Below are positions 1 through 8,507 of a stretch of 64,000 nt of DNA, piece by piece. Source of the DNA: Streptomyces sp. NBC_00654 (lineage in GTDB: Bacteria; Actinomycetota; Actinomycetes; Streptomycetales; Streptomycetaceae); NCBI RefSeq assembly GCF_026341775.1, contig NZ_JAPEOB010000001.1:3720001-3784000 (forward strand). The letters are read 5' to 3'. The notes below the pieces were generated by a model. That model ran no database searches. It had not been told where the DNA came from and worked only from the letters and a program-made list of their open reading frames with translations. A program made the position numbers and the translations under genes. Position 1 is the first letter of the stretch. Every line of letters starts with the position of its first letter.

Positions 1-54
1 CGGGCGGGTGATTCCGTGACGCGGAAGAAGGGGAGTGTGTCTTCGTTGTAGCTG

Positions 55-231
55 GTGTCGCGATTCCCTCCGTCGCTTGACCTGGACATGTTCGAGTCTT
101 CGGGACCTCCTGTTGCGTGGGAGCTCGACTGCCCAGAACGGGGCTGTGCGTCTCTGGATGTGCTGGCAATTCCTTTGCCGGGTATCCGCGGTGACGCCTC
201 TTCAGGACCCCTGGTCCTGCAAAATGCCTGA
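55..231 (+). CDS. possible small hypothetical protein (58 aa)
   Basis: This is a short reading frame opening with GTG directly after an in-frame stop. The predicted peptide is acidic and rich in Pro and Leu, has two Cys residues, and resembles no family I recognise. There is no clear ribosome-binding site. A 7-bp hairpin (203-219) overlaps its 3' end. It may be a genuine small gene, the end of a decayed gene, or chance; confidence is low. Confidence 0.22.
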   Translation: MSRFPPSLDLDMFESSGPPVAWELDCPERGCASLDVLAIPLPGIRGDASSGPLVLQNA

Positions 232-368
232 AGGGGCGCCTGCTTGTTGCCAGCTAGGACCCAGGAATGGCAATCGGTCGCACGTCAGGAGAATTCCCAC
301 GCCTGACTGGCGCTCAAGTCTGCACGCGCAAAGTCAATTTCCATTGAACCGCGTTCGGTTCCACGTGT

Positions 369-1214
369 TCAGTCCTCGGGCGCGATGCCAAGCCCTGGCA
401 GCATCAGTTGCCCGTTGTCCCCGCAGTTCACGTCGGTCACCCCGAGGTCGCCGGGCATTCGCGCACCGCGTGCGCGTACCTCCTTCACCACGAGCTTCGC
501 CGCTGCCTCCGCTCCGTCCGCATCGGCGGCAAAATATGCGTCCCACCACTGGAGAAGCGGCACTCGGCTGTCCCAGCCGCGATGCCTCATGGTGACGGCG
601 TGATCGCCGCTGCCCGAGCCGTCGCGGTCGTCGATATAGATGGTCAGGCCATCGTCTGCTCCGTAGAGCACGGCCAGGACTCGACCGCCGTCCGCGTGGT
701 TTACGACGTTGTATCCCGCCCAGTCGTTCACCTGCGGCGTCAGTTGGGTCGCCCAGGCGTGACATAGCGACCGTATCGACTCCTCCAGCCGGTCCCAGTC
801 CGGAGCGAGGGGAGGGGCCGGGAAGCTCGGCGGGAGAGTGCCGATGCCGTTGCGGGCCACCTGCCAGAGATACGGCAGGTCGCTGTAGCGGGGAACCTGC
901 CCCTTGTCGTCACCGACCCCGCGGCCGAACGCGTCGCGCTCCGCCGTCTCCAGAACCTCTGTGGTGTGGCAGGAGAGAATCAGGCCCACATCACCCGGAT
1001 GGAGCAGCACTGTGTGTTGCGGCAGCCGCCAGCGGATGTTCGGACCGGCCGCACCACCCCCATACAAGGTGGGTATGCCTATCCGATCCACGATGGCGCT
1101 CAGGGCCTCTCTCCAGTCGTGCACCGGAAGTGGGGGCGGCTCCTCGGTGTCGACTGGGGGGTGAAGGAGCAGCTGCTCGGCAGCATCGACGATTTCGGAT
1201 ATTTTTGGCCGCAT
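369..1214 (-). CDS. hypothetical protein (281 aa), Streptomyces-type
   Basis: This is a soluble protein with no signal peptide or membrane segment. The reading frame runs upstream to 1484, but the first 90 residues there are Arg/Pro-rich and look like untranslated GC-rich DNA, so I place the start at the ATG at 1214 (MRPKISEI). The protein begins with a short amphipathic helix. Later it has Trp-rich stretches, a Gly/Asp-rich turn near residue 200, and an acidic C-terminus. I do not recognise the family. It is separated by about 500 bp from the next gene on the same strand and may be monocistronic. Confidence 0.6.
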   Translation of the reverse strand: MRPKISEIVDAAEQLLLHPPVDTEEPPPLPVHDWREALSAIVDRIGIPTLYGGGAAGPNIRWRLPQHTVLLHPGDVGLILSCHTTEVLETAERDAFGRGVGDDKGQVPRYSDLPYLWQVARNGIGTLPPSFPAPPLAPDWDRLEESIRSLCHAWATQLTPQVNDWAGYNVVNHADGGRVLAVLYGADDGLTIYIDDRDGSGSGDHAVTMRHRGWDSRVPLLQWWDAYFAADADGAEAAAKLVVKEVRARGARMPGDLGVTDVNCGDNGQLMLPGLGIAPED

Positions 1215-1725
1215 ATGGGAACTCTGCGCCCAATAGGTAAAACCTGCGATTCGGAACAGTCCGGTGGCTCTGCGGCGACGCGGCGGCAGCTCAGCCCGGA
1301 AGACGCCAGCAGTCGGACGCTCCTGACCTAGGCGGCCCGCGAGCCTGCGCATGAGAGCCTCCAGGAGCCCTTCCCCGCCCGCAAGGCCGCCTCGCGGGCG
1401 GGGGTGGAGGGCACACTCACGCGGCCGTATACGCGGGCGCGAACGTTCGCGACGAGGTCGTGTCGTGTGCAGGCGTACTGCCACAGAAGACTGCCTGGTG
1501 GTGCCAGCGTGTAGGTGGCTGTTGGCGGTGCAGCGCGTGGAGATGCGGGCGGCGAATCCCGGAGATCAGGTGACGCGTACGGCCCCGCGTACGCACCCAG
1601 TGCATGGGCATGGATGAACCCGTCGAGGGATACGATCTCTGCGTGCAGGCAGTTCCCGAGGGCGTTTTCGGCTCCCGGGACACTCGTGATGATCTTGCTA
1701 CAGGGCGGCGCGCGCTCCTGCTCAC
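1215..1725. other. intergenic stretch, no gene recognised
   Basis: This lies between the hypothetical gene and the nucleotidyltransferase stop. Several open frames cross it, but all give Arg/Ser/Pro-rich translations with no recognisable similarity and no good ribosome-binding site. It probably carries the promoter of the hypothetical gene. No strong hairpin was seen. Confidence 0.4.
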
Positions 1726-2532
1726 TCAGCTGCCGAGGTCTGTCATGGGTTGCGTGCTGGTGACGACATCGACGCGGTGGGCCTGGGCGTAGGAAGCCAG
1801 CGACAGGGACAGCTTCGGCTCGCTGTTCGTCTTGCGTGAGGTGGCGGCTAGGTGGCGCAGGAGGCCGGGTGTAGCCCGCATCCGCCCTTGGAGGAGTTTA
1901 AGGCGGGCGGTGCCGTGTTCCGCCTCCAGTCGCAGCGCGTGTTCACGGTCGGGTTTCTCGATCAGCTGCACCAACCTCTGGACCGGCTCCCTGCCCGCGC
2001 AGACGATCACACCGTGGTGGTCCGCTGCGGTCGCATCGAAGGGCGCTGCGAGCACAGCCGGTGTATCAGGAGAGGCTGCCGTGGCTAGAGCGGACAGCGC
2101 TGTGTGCGTGGGGTCGACGTTGTCAGCGAAGATCACGTACAGGTCCCCGGTGCGCAGGTGTTCGGCACCGTTCAGCACGGACGTCACGTCGGCGTACCTG
2201 CCGTGCTGGGCGATGAAGTCGACCTGGAGGAGGTCGGAGGCCGATGGGCGGCCCGGAAGCTGGTTGGTGAGCATCCGGTAGCGAGCCAGCGCTCCGGGGG
2301 CGAGAACCTGGCGGGTCCAGTCGGTCAGGGGCGTGTAGTAGGGGTGGTGGACCACGACAGCATGGCCACTGCCGATGGCGGCGGCTTCGTCCACGATGTG
2401 CGCGAGCCCCGGCCGGCCACAGACTGGGCGCAGTTCCTTGGGCAGGTACGGCGACCAGGCACTTACCCGTGTGCCCAGTCCTCCGGCGGCGATCACCACA
2501 GGGAGTACCGAGAAGTTTGGTGGCCGGTTCAT
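1726..2532 (-). CDS. nucleotidyltransferase, GalU/RmlA-like (sugar-1-phosphate NTP transferase)
   Basis: This is predicted to transfer a nucleoside monophosphate from an NTP onto a sugar-1-phosphate. The Rossmann-like nucleotide-binding start is clear: AAGGLGTR near residue 17 followed by a PKELRPV segment, as in UTP-glucose-1-phosphate uridylyltransferases. A DLYVIFADN strand would carry a metal-binding Asp, and an IEKP motif is present. At 268 aa it is normal for the family. The start is the ATG at 2532 with AAGGGG upstream; a longer frame begins at 2586 but would overlap the divergent NUDIX gene. Divergence with 44 bp between starts suggests a shared control region. The substrate sugar is unknown. 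Confidence 0.85.
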   Translation of the reverse strand: MNRPPNFSVLPVVIAAGGLGTRVSAWSPYLPKELRPVCGRPGLAHIVDEAAAIGSGHAVVVHHPYYTPLTDWTRQVLAPGALARYRMLTNQLPGRPSASDLLQVDFIAQHGRYADVTSVLNGAEHLRTGDLYVIFADNVDPTHTALSALATAASPDTPAVLAAPFDATAADHHGVIVCAGREPVQRLVQLIEKPDREHALRLEAEHGTARLKLLQGRMRATPGLLRHLAATSRKTNSEPKLSLSLASYAQAHRVDVVTSTQPMTDLGS

Positions 2533-2576
2533 CGCTGTCCCCTTCGGGCCGGGTCCCCGGACGATAGCGTCGGCGG

Positions 2577-3005
2577 ATGCATACACGTGTGACGGGCATC
2601 GTCATCGAGGACGACAGGCTTCTCCTGCTGAACCAGGACACCGACGGCCCCAGGAGCTGGTCCCTGCCGGGGGGCAAGGTCGAGGACGGCGAGACGCTGG
2701 AAGAGGCACTGGTCAGAGAGATGCGGGAGGAGACCGGCGCCGAGATTGAGGTGGGTCGGTTGCTGTACTTGTGCGACAACATCAATGCGCACGTCGTTCA
2801 CATCACCTTCGAGGCCCGCCGCGTGGGCGGGGAGATCGGGGCGGTTAAGGAAGGCGCGGACACCCGGCAGATCCGCGGCGTCGAGTTCGTGGCGCTGGAC
2901 GATGTGCCCGCTCTGGGATTCAGTGACCTGTTTGTGAAACTGTGCCGGCAGGGGTTCCCGGGCGCCGGGTCGTACATGGGGCCGAAGTCCGCTATCGGGC
3001 TATGA
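2577..3005 (+). CDS. NUDIX hydrolase (142 aa)
   Basis: This is a single-domain NUDIX hydrolase that should cleave nucleoside diphosphates linked to another group. The complete NUDIX box (G-x5-E-x7-R-E-U-x-E-E-x-G) is at residues 33-55 with all catalytic Glu residues present. Length is typical. It is divergent from the nucleotidyltransferase and its stop overlaps the convergent sulfotransferase gene by 6 bp. The pairing with a sugar-nucleotide-forming enzyme suggests a sugar nucleotide or NTP substrate, but that is inference. Confidence 0.85.
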   Translation: MHTRVTGIVIEDDRLLLLNQDTDGPRSWSLPGGKVEDGETLEEALVREMREETGAEIEVGRLLYLCDNINAHVVHITFEARRVGGEIGAVKEGADTRQIRGVEFVALDDVPALGFSDLFVKLCRQGFPGAGSYMGPKSAIGL

Positions 3006-4805
3006 CCCGAACGTGCTGAGCAGCAGACGGTCGAGCCCGCCCGGCGTGGCCCGGGCGGAGCTGTCGGCGGCGGCGACCCACTGATTGAGCCGGTGTGCCA
3101 GCTCCCATGCCCCGAGCCGGGCGGCGTCCGTGGTGTGGGCGTCGCGCACCAGGCGGACACCCACGCCCCGCGAGGAGCCGAGCAGATAGCGGGAGCGGAC
3201 GGAGGTCACCGCCTCCTCGGTGCCCGGTGTGTTCCACGCGGCACCGAACAAGTACTTCTGCACGGACCGTGATTCAGGCTGATCGGGACCGTCGCCGCAC
3301 CAGACTTGCACGTTGCCGATCAGGTGGTGGACCTCCCGGTCGCCGAGCCCGGGTTCCGCAACGGGGCAACTGTCGCCCGCTACGTAGTCGCTGTTGTGCG
3401 CCCGCGCTCCCTTCGCCGCCTGCAGTGCTTCGGTGCGGGTGGGCAGGCGCGCTCCGCACCACGCCGCCATGAGTGCTGCTCCGATCCAGGTGACCCAGTA
3501 CGCGGGATGCTGTTCGTATCCTCGGCTGATCCGCCACCGCCGATCGGCTCGGTCGTAGTGGAGGCGCCCGCCACGCTCGTGGGGCATCGGGCAAACCAGC
3601 AGGTTGGTGCCCAGACGGGAGTTCGCCGCACCGCCCGCGTGCAGCATGGTCAGCAGCTCGGCCATTTCCGTATTGGTGACCAGCAAGTTGCGCCACTGGA
3701 TTCCTGCCACCGGCCTGTACGCCGGCTTGGGCATCCTCTGAAAGGGGGGTTCCGACCGGGCCCGGCGGATGGGCCGTGGCGTGGGTTCGTGCACCTCGTA
3801 CTGGTCGTCGCGGGTAAGCCATTGGGCGGCGGCCTCCGTGACCTCGGGGGCGAGCAGGCGACGGGCTTGGGCGAGGGTCTTGTCAACCGCGGTGATGACC
3901 AGTTCTGCGGTGCCGGGCATCAGTTCGGCGACCAGGGCGTCCTTGCGTCCGATGGTGGCGAACGTTGTGTCCGACGCGGCCGTGGTGCCGGTGGTGATCA
4001 GCGGCACATCCCTGGGTTGCGGCATTTCGATGTTCAGGAACCGGGCGAGGTCGGTCTCCGTGCGGGGCCGGTCGGTGACGTGCTGTTCATACGGGATGAC
4101 CAGGCAGGGGCGGGAGGCAGGGGGCCCCTCGCGCAGGGCGCGGGACAGCAGAAGGGCGTTCACGGTGATCAGGCGTCCCAGGGCGGTGGACGGGTCGGGG
4201 TCGTCATGGGGAAGGAGCGGGGCGAAAGCTGTGCGCCAGCGCGGTGCGCGGGCCGTCGCGGCGACCTGCGCGTACCGGTCGCCGTAGCGCCATCGGTCCC
4301 AGAGCTGCCCACGGGCGAATGAGGAAGCGATGCCGATAGGGGCCCGGGTGAGGACGACAACCGGTGATCGGGGCAGCATTCCCAGGACGGTGTCCACGGC
4401 GAAGAACAGGTTCGTCTCTTTGACCAGGTGCCGGGGGTGGCCGTGCAGGTCGCCGAGCGCGCACAGCAGCTGGTGCAGGCCCAAGCCGCTGAGACCGGTT
4501 CCCTGGAGGCTCGACGGGATGCGATTGCCGGGCGATAGCGGGTGTTCGCGGCCGAGCTGCTGACGGAAGGGCTCGTTGTGCTGCGGCATCGCCCCGCGCA
4601 GCGAGTCGGACAGCCAGTTCGAGCCGACCCGCTCGAAGATACCCAGTGCCAGCACCGGGGCCGGGGCCGGTCCCCCGCACTGCTCGTCCAAGTGGGCCAT
4701 GCGCATGACGATGCTCTCGATGGTTCCGTCGAGCGGAACGCTCAATGCTTGAGGGGCTGTCGGTTCCGAAAGCGTGGGCCGATTGGAGTTGGTCGGAGTG
4801 TGCAT
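3000..4805 (-). CDS. sulfotransferase-like domain fused to FGE/SUMF1-like domain (601 aa)
   Basis: The N-terminal half resembles a PAPS-dependent sulfotransferase: residues 58-70 hold an ERVGSNWLSD loop like the 5'-phosphosulfate-binding motif, with a later Arg/Ser patch for the 3'-phosphate. The C-terminal part (about 385-590) looks like a formylglycine-generating-enzyme (SUMF1/EgtB-type) fold: RLPTRTEAL, GNVQVWC, a GAAW strand and a terminal GVRLVRD, matching the family's RLPTEAEW, GNVWEWC, GGSW and GFRL positions. The start is the ATG at 4805, with GGAGG seven bases upstream; 13 extra residues are possible. The fusion is unusual. The C-terminal domain may modify or recognise a protein or sulfated substrate. 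Confidence 0.7.
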   Translation of the reverse strand: MHTPTNSNRPTLSEPTAPQALSVPLDGTIESIVMRMAHLDEQCGGPAPAPVLALGIFERVGSNWLSDSLRGAMPQHNEPFRQQLGREHPLSPGNRIPSSLQGTGLSGLGLHQLLCALGDLHGHPRHLVKETNLFFAVDTVLGMLPRSPVVVLTRAPIGIASSFARGQLWDRWRYGDRYAQVAATARAPRWRTAFAPLLPHDDPDPSTALGRLITVNALLLSRALREGPPASRPCLVIPYEQHVTDRPRTETDLARFLNIEMPQPRDVPLITTGTTAASDTTFATIGRKDALVAELMPGTAELVITAVDKTLAQARRLLAPEVTEAAAQWLTRDDQYEVHEPTPRPIRRARSEPPFQRMPKPAYRPVAGIQWRNLLVTNTEMAELLTMLHAGGAANSRLGTNLLVCPMPHERGGRLHYDRADRRWRISRGYEQHPAYWVTWIGAALMAAWCGARLPTRTEALQAAKGARAHNSDYVAGDSCPVAEPGLGDREVHHLIGNVQVWCGDGPDQPESRSVQKYLFGAAWNTPGTEEAVTSVRSRYLLGSSRGVGVRLVRDAHTTDAARLGAWELAHRLNQWVAAADSSARATPGGLDRLLLSTFGS

Positions 4806-4996
4806 GTGATGCCTCCTGTAGTGAGGATCAGGTTGGGCAGGCAATGCCGGGTCATGGCGCGAGCGAGAACCGGGCAGCCACGCGTTCCGCCGTATCTGGC
4901 ACTGCGAACCTGGAGCCGTTCATGGTCGGATCGCCTCGTACAGGGCGCTGAAGCGCTCATCGGTGTGGGTTCTATGGGTGCCGGGAGCAGTTGGAC

Positions 4997-6058
4997 TCAC
5001 GCGTCGAATTCTCCTGATTGGGAGCTGGAGGCGGAGCCGCTTCTTTCGGCGGAGCGCTGTTTGATGCGTGCTGCGACATGGATGGCTGGGATGCATGGCA
5101 GTGCGATGAGCAGGCGGTACCGGAGGGGCAGTGACACGAGTAGTCCTCCGAGCAAATCGAAGGCAGCGTGGCCGATGATCATGGGGGTCACGAGGCCGTA
5201 GCGCCGGAAGAGCCAGACGCGGCCTGCCCCGTACAGAGCCATGGCCAAGGCGGGCACTCCGACGTAGGCGTGGAGAAGGACCTCGATGACACAGATCGTG
5301 GTGTAGATCAGCCACACCGGCCTGCGCGCTGCGGCGAGCAACGTGCTCCCCGCAGCAACGACAACTAGATCTTCGAGAATCACGGCACAAAGAACGCTGA
5401 GCATCAGATCGCCTGCGCCGCCGAGACCTAGACCGGACAGTTGGCCGCCCGCCATCACCGGCACGGTGCTGTCAGCGTCGAGGACGCGCAGGAGCATCAC
5501 AGAGATGCCCATGACGCCTCCACCCGCCGCGCACGCGGCGATGGTGCCGCCGGCCACGGTCCACGTCCGCTGCGTTCCAGCCGCACGGGTCCAGGTCCCG
5601 AGATCCAGATTCAGAGGCACACCTCGGGCACGAGTCACCTCTATGGCCAGCCAGGCAAGTGCGCCGGCGGCCAGAGTGAGCCCGAGGAGGCCGGTGGCCA
5701 TGCTGGGAAGGGCAGCGACGACGACGATCGCACCGTACATGGCCGCCGCGGTACCCTGCATCCACCGGTAGGCGGGCCGTAACCGAGTCCGGGCGACCAC
5801 AGCCCAGAGAAGCCAGCTCGAGGTCAGGCACGCCCCGATCAGCTGGACCACCAGGGCTTGGTAGTAGGCGCTCGATGTCCACTCCACGCCGAGCAGGCCG
5901 CGGACGTGCAGGACACCCGACGCGATGGGACCGCAGCTGGCGAGCGTCAGCAGTCCGACAGCCGATGCCAGAGCGCGCCCGGTGCCAGCTTCGGAGCTGC
6001 GGGCCCGGCCATCGACGTCGCGGCCGAGAGGGGCAACAAGCGGGTCGTGGTTCGACAT
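4997..6058 (-). CDS. CPBP-family intramembrane protease-like membrane protein (353 aa)
   Basis: A polytopic membrane protein with about eight hydrophobic segments. The C-terminal third fits the CPBP (CAAX protease and bacteriocin-processing) pattern: an acidic LEDLVV pair where the family has EExxxR, a His-containing segment (VLLHAYVG) and IGHAAFDL matching the last conserved HxxxN/D. The first motif is degenerate (ED, no Arg), so proteolysis is uncertain. The start is the ATG at 6058, which overlaps the stop of the upstream small membrane gene (ATGA), so the two are probably translated together. A longer frame to 6238 is Arg/His-rich and unlikely. Confidence 0.65.
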   Translation of the reverse strand: MSNHDPLVAPLGRDVDGRARSSEAGTGRALASAVGLLTLASCGPIASGVLHVRGLLGVEWTSSAYYQALVVQLIGACLTSSWLLWAVVARTRLRPAYRWMQGTAAAMYGAIVVVAALPSMATGLLGLTLAAGALAWLAIEVTRARGVPLNLDLGTWTRAAGTQRTWTVAGGTIAACAAGGGVMGISVMLLRVLDADSTVPVMAGGQLSGLGLGGAGDLMLSVLCAVILEDLVVVAAGSTLLAAARRPVWLIYTTICVIEVLLHAYVGVPALAMALYGAGRVWLFRRYGLVTPMIIGHAAFDLLGGLLVSLPLRYRLLIALPCIPAIHVAARIKQRSAERSGSASSSQSGEFDA

Positions 6059-6288
6059 CAGAGGTACCCCCGAGCCGAGCCCGCAGCCCCGTACAGGCAA
6101 ACGATTCCATTGATGGTGCTCCACACGTACGGCGAGCTGACCACGCTGACGATGCCGAACAACTCGATGACAACGAGGCGGATACGGCCGGTGTCGCCAG
6201 CAGCACCAGCGTTCGGAAGGCGGCCGGTCTTCATCCATCCTGTGGACGGCTTTGCGGGCATGGACTCAGCAATTCTGTGAGATGTCAT
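6058..6288 (-). CDS. small membrane protein (76 aa), coupled to CPBP gene
   Basis: A short protein with a basic N-terminal part and one or two hydrophobic segments (from RIRLVVIELFG through TINGIVCLYG). Its TGA overlaps the ATG of the following CPBP-like gene, the classic arrangement for translational coupling. Starts at 6288 or 6261 are possible and neither has a strong ribosome-binding site. It could be a partner or substrate peptide of the CPBP protein; no homologue is recognised. Confidence 0.45.
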   Translation of the reverse strand: MTSHRIAESMPAKPSTGWMKTGRLPNAGAAGDTGRIRLVVIELFGIVSVVSSPYVWSTINGIVCLYGAAGSARGYL

Positions 6289-6344
6289 GTAGGACGGGCG
6301 AGCTGCTACGGGCTCGTTAGATCGCGTGGTTCCGTGCGGCTGTT

Positions 6345-6371
6345 GCGCCGGAAGCGCTGTGCTTCCGGCGC
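6345..6371 (-). terminator. perfect 11-bp stem hairpin
   Basis: Two exact 11-base arms (GCGCCGGAAGC and its complement) flank a 5-base loop. The hairpin lies about 165 bases after the LuxR-type gene and before the small membrane gene. There is no T-tract, as is common for Streptomyces terminators. Confidence 0.5.
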
Positions 6372-6536
6372 TGCGCGGGCGGGTGCAGAGTGCGGGCGTC
6401 GTGTTCGCGTGCGACGGCTGGCCTCGGTGACGAGATTGCAGAGTCCGGGCGTCTCGTCCCTGTACACGGGCCACTGGGCCGCGTCCCGCAGAACGTCTGC
6501 GGTGGACGAGCGGCGCTTTGCTGGCCTCGGTTCGCA

Positions 6537-7172
6537 CTAGATGAGTCCCTGGCGCATTGCGAACGCCACCGCATGGGAACGATTTCGCAGCTGGAGGCGG
6601 GTCATCACGGAATGCAGCACGCTCTTGATCGTGCGCTCGGAATAGGCCAGTTTCGTCGCGATGTCCGCGGTGTCGTATCCCTCGGCGACCAGCCGCAGCA
6701 CATCCACTTCACGCGGCGCCAGTCCGGTGAAGTGGAGACCGCGCGGACCCAGCACCTGCCCCTGGAGCCTGCCGACCTCTTCGAGGAGGCGTCCGAGCAG
6801 GTCGGCGGGCAGGTGCCCCTCGCCGTGCGCCACCGTCCCGATGACGTGCACCAGATGCTCCGGCGTCGACTCGGAGCGCCTGACCACACCGGCGACGCCG
6901 CACTCCGCGGCGCTCACCAGCTTCTGCTCATCGATGTCCGTGGTGACCAGAATGGTGCGGGCGGTACTCGTGCGCTGAATGTGACGCAGGATTCGTAGTT
7001 CGTCCTCCTGGACGGCGTCCACGATCACGACCACTACTTCAGCTTGGTACTCGTCATCGCCATGGAGCAGGGTGATCTCCGGGCTCTGCCGCAGCTGGGT
7101 GTGTATGCCCGCGAGGGACAGCGGGTCCCCGGCTTTGACCGCGACCTTCGTCCGGGCTTCGCTGGAACTCAT
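6537..7172 (-). CDS. LuxR-family regulator with atypical receiver domain (211 aa)
   Basis: This is a NarL/LuxR-type DNA-binding protein. The C-terminus (about 145-211) is a clear LuxR HTH: LAPREVDVLRLVAEGYDTADIA followed by SERTIKSVLHSVMTRL. The N-terminal 130 residues have receiver-like alternation (VVVVIVDAV, TILVTTDIDE, GVAGVVRR) but lack the usual acidic pair after the first strand, so phosphorylation is doubtful. No histidine kinase gene is adjacent, which also suggests an orphan, ligand-gated or constitutive regulator. The gene stands alone with 200 bp upstream. Confidence 0.8.
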   Translation of the reverse strand: MSSSEARTKVAVKAGDPLSLAGIHTQLRQSPEITLLHGDDEYQAEVVVVIVDAVQEDELRILRHIQRTSTARTILVTTDIDEQKLVSAAECGVAGVVRRSESTPEHLVHVIGTVAHGEGHLPADLLGRLLEEVGRLQGQVLGPRGLHFTGLAPREVDVLRLVAEGYDTADIATKLAYSERTIKSVLHSVMTRLQLRNRSHAVAFAMRQGLI

Positions 7173-7371
7173 GAACCAACCCGGGCGGCCGGGACCTGCC
7201 GGACCTGTGACGTCCCGTTCGTGCCCGATATGGCGAAGTCATCGGCCTTCTCGCCGACGAGCTGCTTGTTGTCGGGGACGCGGGGCGGGTCGGAATCCTC
7301 TGCCGTCAAGGGGCGGCTGCCGGAGCGAGGGCTCTGTTCGGGGTGCGGCAGCGGTGTCCTGGGGGGTGTAG

Positions 7372-7818
7372 TCACAGGGTTGTCTCATCTCGGGCAAGGG
7401 CGAGGAAGCCGCCGCAGGTTCGTATGGTGTCCAGGGCGTCTTCGTAGGCGCTGTGGAAGTTGCTGATGTCCGTGCGGGAGGGGGCGACGATTCCGTGCAG
7501 CTCGCCGCGGCGGATCGCGTTGCAGAGCCGGGCCAGTTGGGGGCGCGTCGCGGGGTCGGTCATGCCGGTGTCGTCGTAGGCGGCCACGACAGCGACCCAC
7601 CCTTCGCGGGTGACGAAACCCATCGACTGGGCGAGGCGGTCGGCAGCGTCCTGGCCGGGTGCGACCAGGGCGTACCGGGCTACAAGAACTGGGCGGCCGG
7701 CGAGACGATGCAGGACGGCGGAGCAGGCTGTCTCGCGCAGAGCCCGAAGGCGGGCGGCGCTGCTTCGCCCGCGTTGATCGCTTCCCGTTGATACGGACAC
7801 GTCGGCGGAGTGCCTCAC
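7372..7818 (-). CDS. resolvase-fold-like small protein lacking catalytic Ser (148 aa)
   Basis: Residues about 45-140 resemble the N-terminal catalytic domain of serine recombinases: an ARYALVAPGQD start, EGWVAVVAAYDDTG, TRPQLARL, and IVAPSRTDIS. In active enzymes the first motif reads YxRVS; here it is YALVA, so both the Arg and the nucleophilic Ser are replaced. There is no DNA-binding tail. It probably has a non-recombinase role. Its GTG overlaps the stop of the gene before it, making it the last member of the GH15 operon. Confidence 0.55.
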   Translation of the reverse strand: MRHSADVSVSTGSDQRGRSSAARLRALRETACSAVLHRLAGRPVLVARYALVAPGQDAADRLAQSMGFVTREGWVAVVAAYDDTGMTDPATRPQLARLCNAIRRGELHGIVAPSRTDISNFHSAYEDALDTIRTCGGFLALARDETTL

Positions 7819-8507
7819 TGCCCCACCGCCCGCAGTTCGCCCGCAGATACCTGATCGGGTGTCGCTTCCGGAACCGGTCTGATGTGGCGACGCGGCTTCA
7901 GCTGCCAGAGACGGCGCTCCACAGGGACGGCACTCCTCGCGGGGACGACTATGTCGCCGGTTGTGTCGCCATGGCCGGGGGCTGAGGCAAGGCGTTGCCG
8001 CAGGGCGTGCAGCGCGGTGGCGGCGGGTTGGAGGCCCACGCTTGCTCGTCGGTCGTCGAGTAAGGCCGGCTCGCGCACCGGGTACGGTTCCAGGCCGCCG
8101 GGGCCGGTGCGGTACTGCGTGCCGAACTCCTGGGCCTGCCCGCTGTTGACGAGGGCGCGGTCATGGAGGTGGGCCCACTGCTGGACGGGCGCATCATCGG
8201 CTTGGACGGCGCGGTCGAGCAGTTGTGCGGCGGTGCGTTGGAAGTCCGGGGCATGGTCGGCGTGCAGGGCGATACGCCATGCGGCCTGGGCGGCATCGGG
8301 GCCGACGAGCTGGAGGCCCGGCCAGTCGTGGTCGGCCAGGATGCGCTTCAGGACGGCCGCGTTGGCGTGGTCGGCGTGGCGGCTCTGCCCGATGTGGATG
8401 GCGTCGAGCTGGTTGCGGACGAGCCGAGCCCACCGTTCGGTGGCCTGCTCGTAGCGTGCGATCAAGTCGTCGGCGAGGTCGGGGCGGAGAGGGGCTGTGG
8501 CCGTCAT
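7815..8507 (-). CDS. DUF6624-like hypothetical protein (230 aa)
   Basis: A soluble, largely helical protein with no membrane segment. The middle contains AHIGQSR-type and GPDAAQAAW motifs, and helices with repeated His/Asp residues (ALHADHAPDF), a pattern I associate with DUF6624 proteins of unknown function. The start is the ATG at 8507, overlapping the previous gene's TGA (ATGA); the longer upstream frame is antisense-like. It is the third gene of the GH15 operon. Confidence 0.6.
   Translation of the reverse strand: MTATAPLRPDLADDLIARYEQATERWARLVRNQLDAIHIGQSRHADHANAAVLKRILADHDWPGLQLVGPDAAQAAWRIALHADHAPDFQRTAAQLLDRAVQADDAPVQQWAHLHDRALVNSGQAQEFGTQYRTGPGGLEPYPVREPALLDDRRASVGLQPAATALHALRQRLASAPGHGDTTGDIVVPARSAVPVERRLWQLKPRRHIRPVPEATPDQVSAGELRAVGQ

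Noticed and set aside
1351..1617. + strand small frame between hypothetical and nucleotidyltransferase genes
   Set aside because: Arg/Ser/Pro-rich with no ribosome-binding site; typical non-coding GC-rich DNA.
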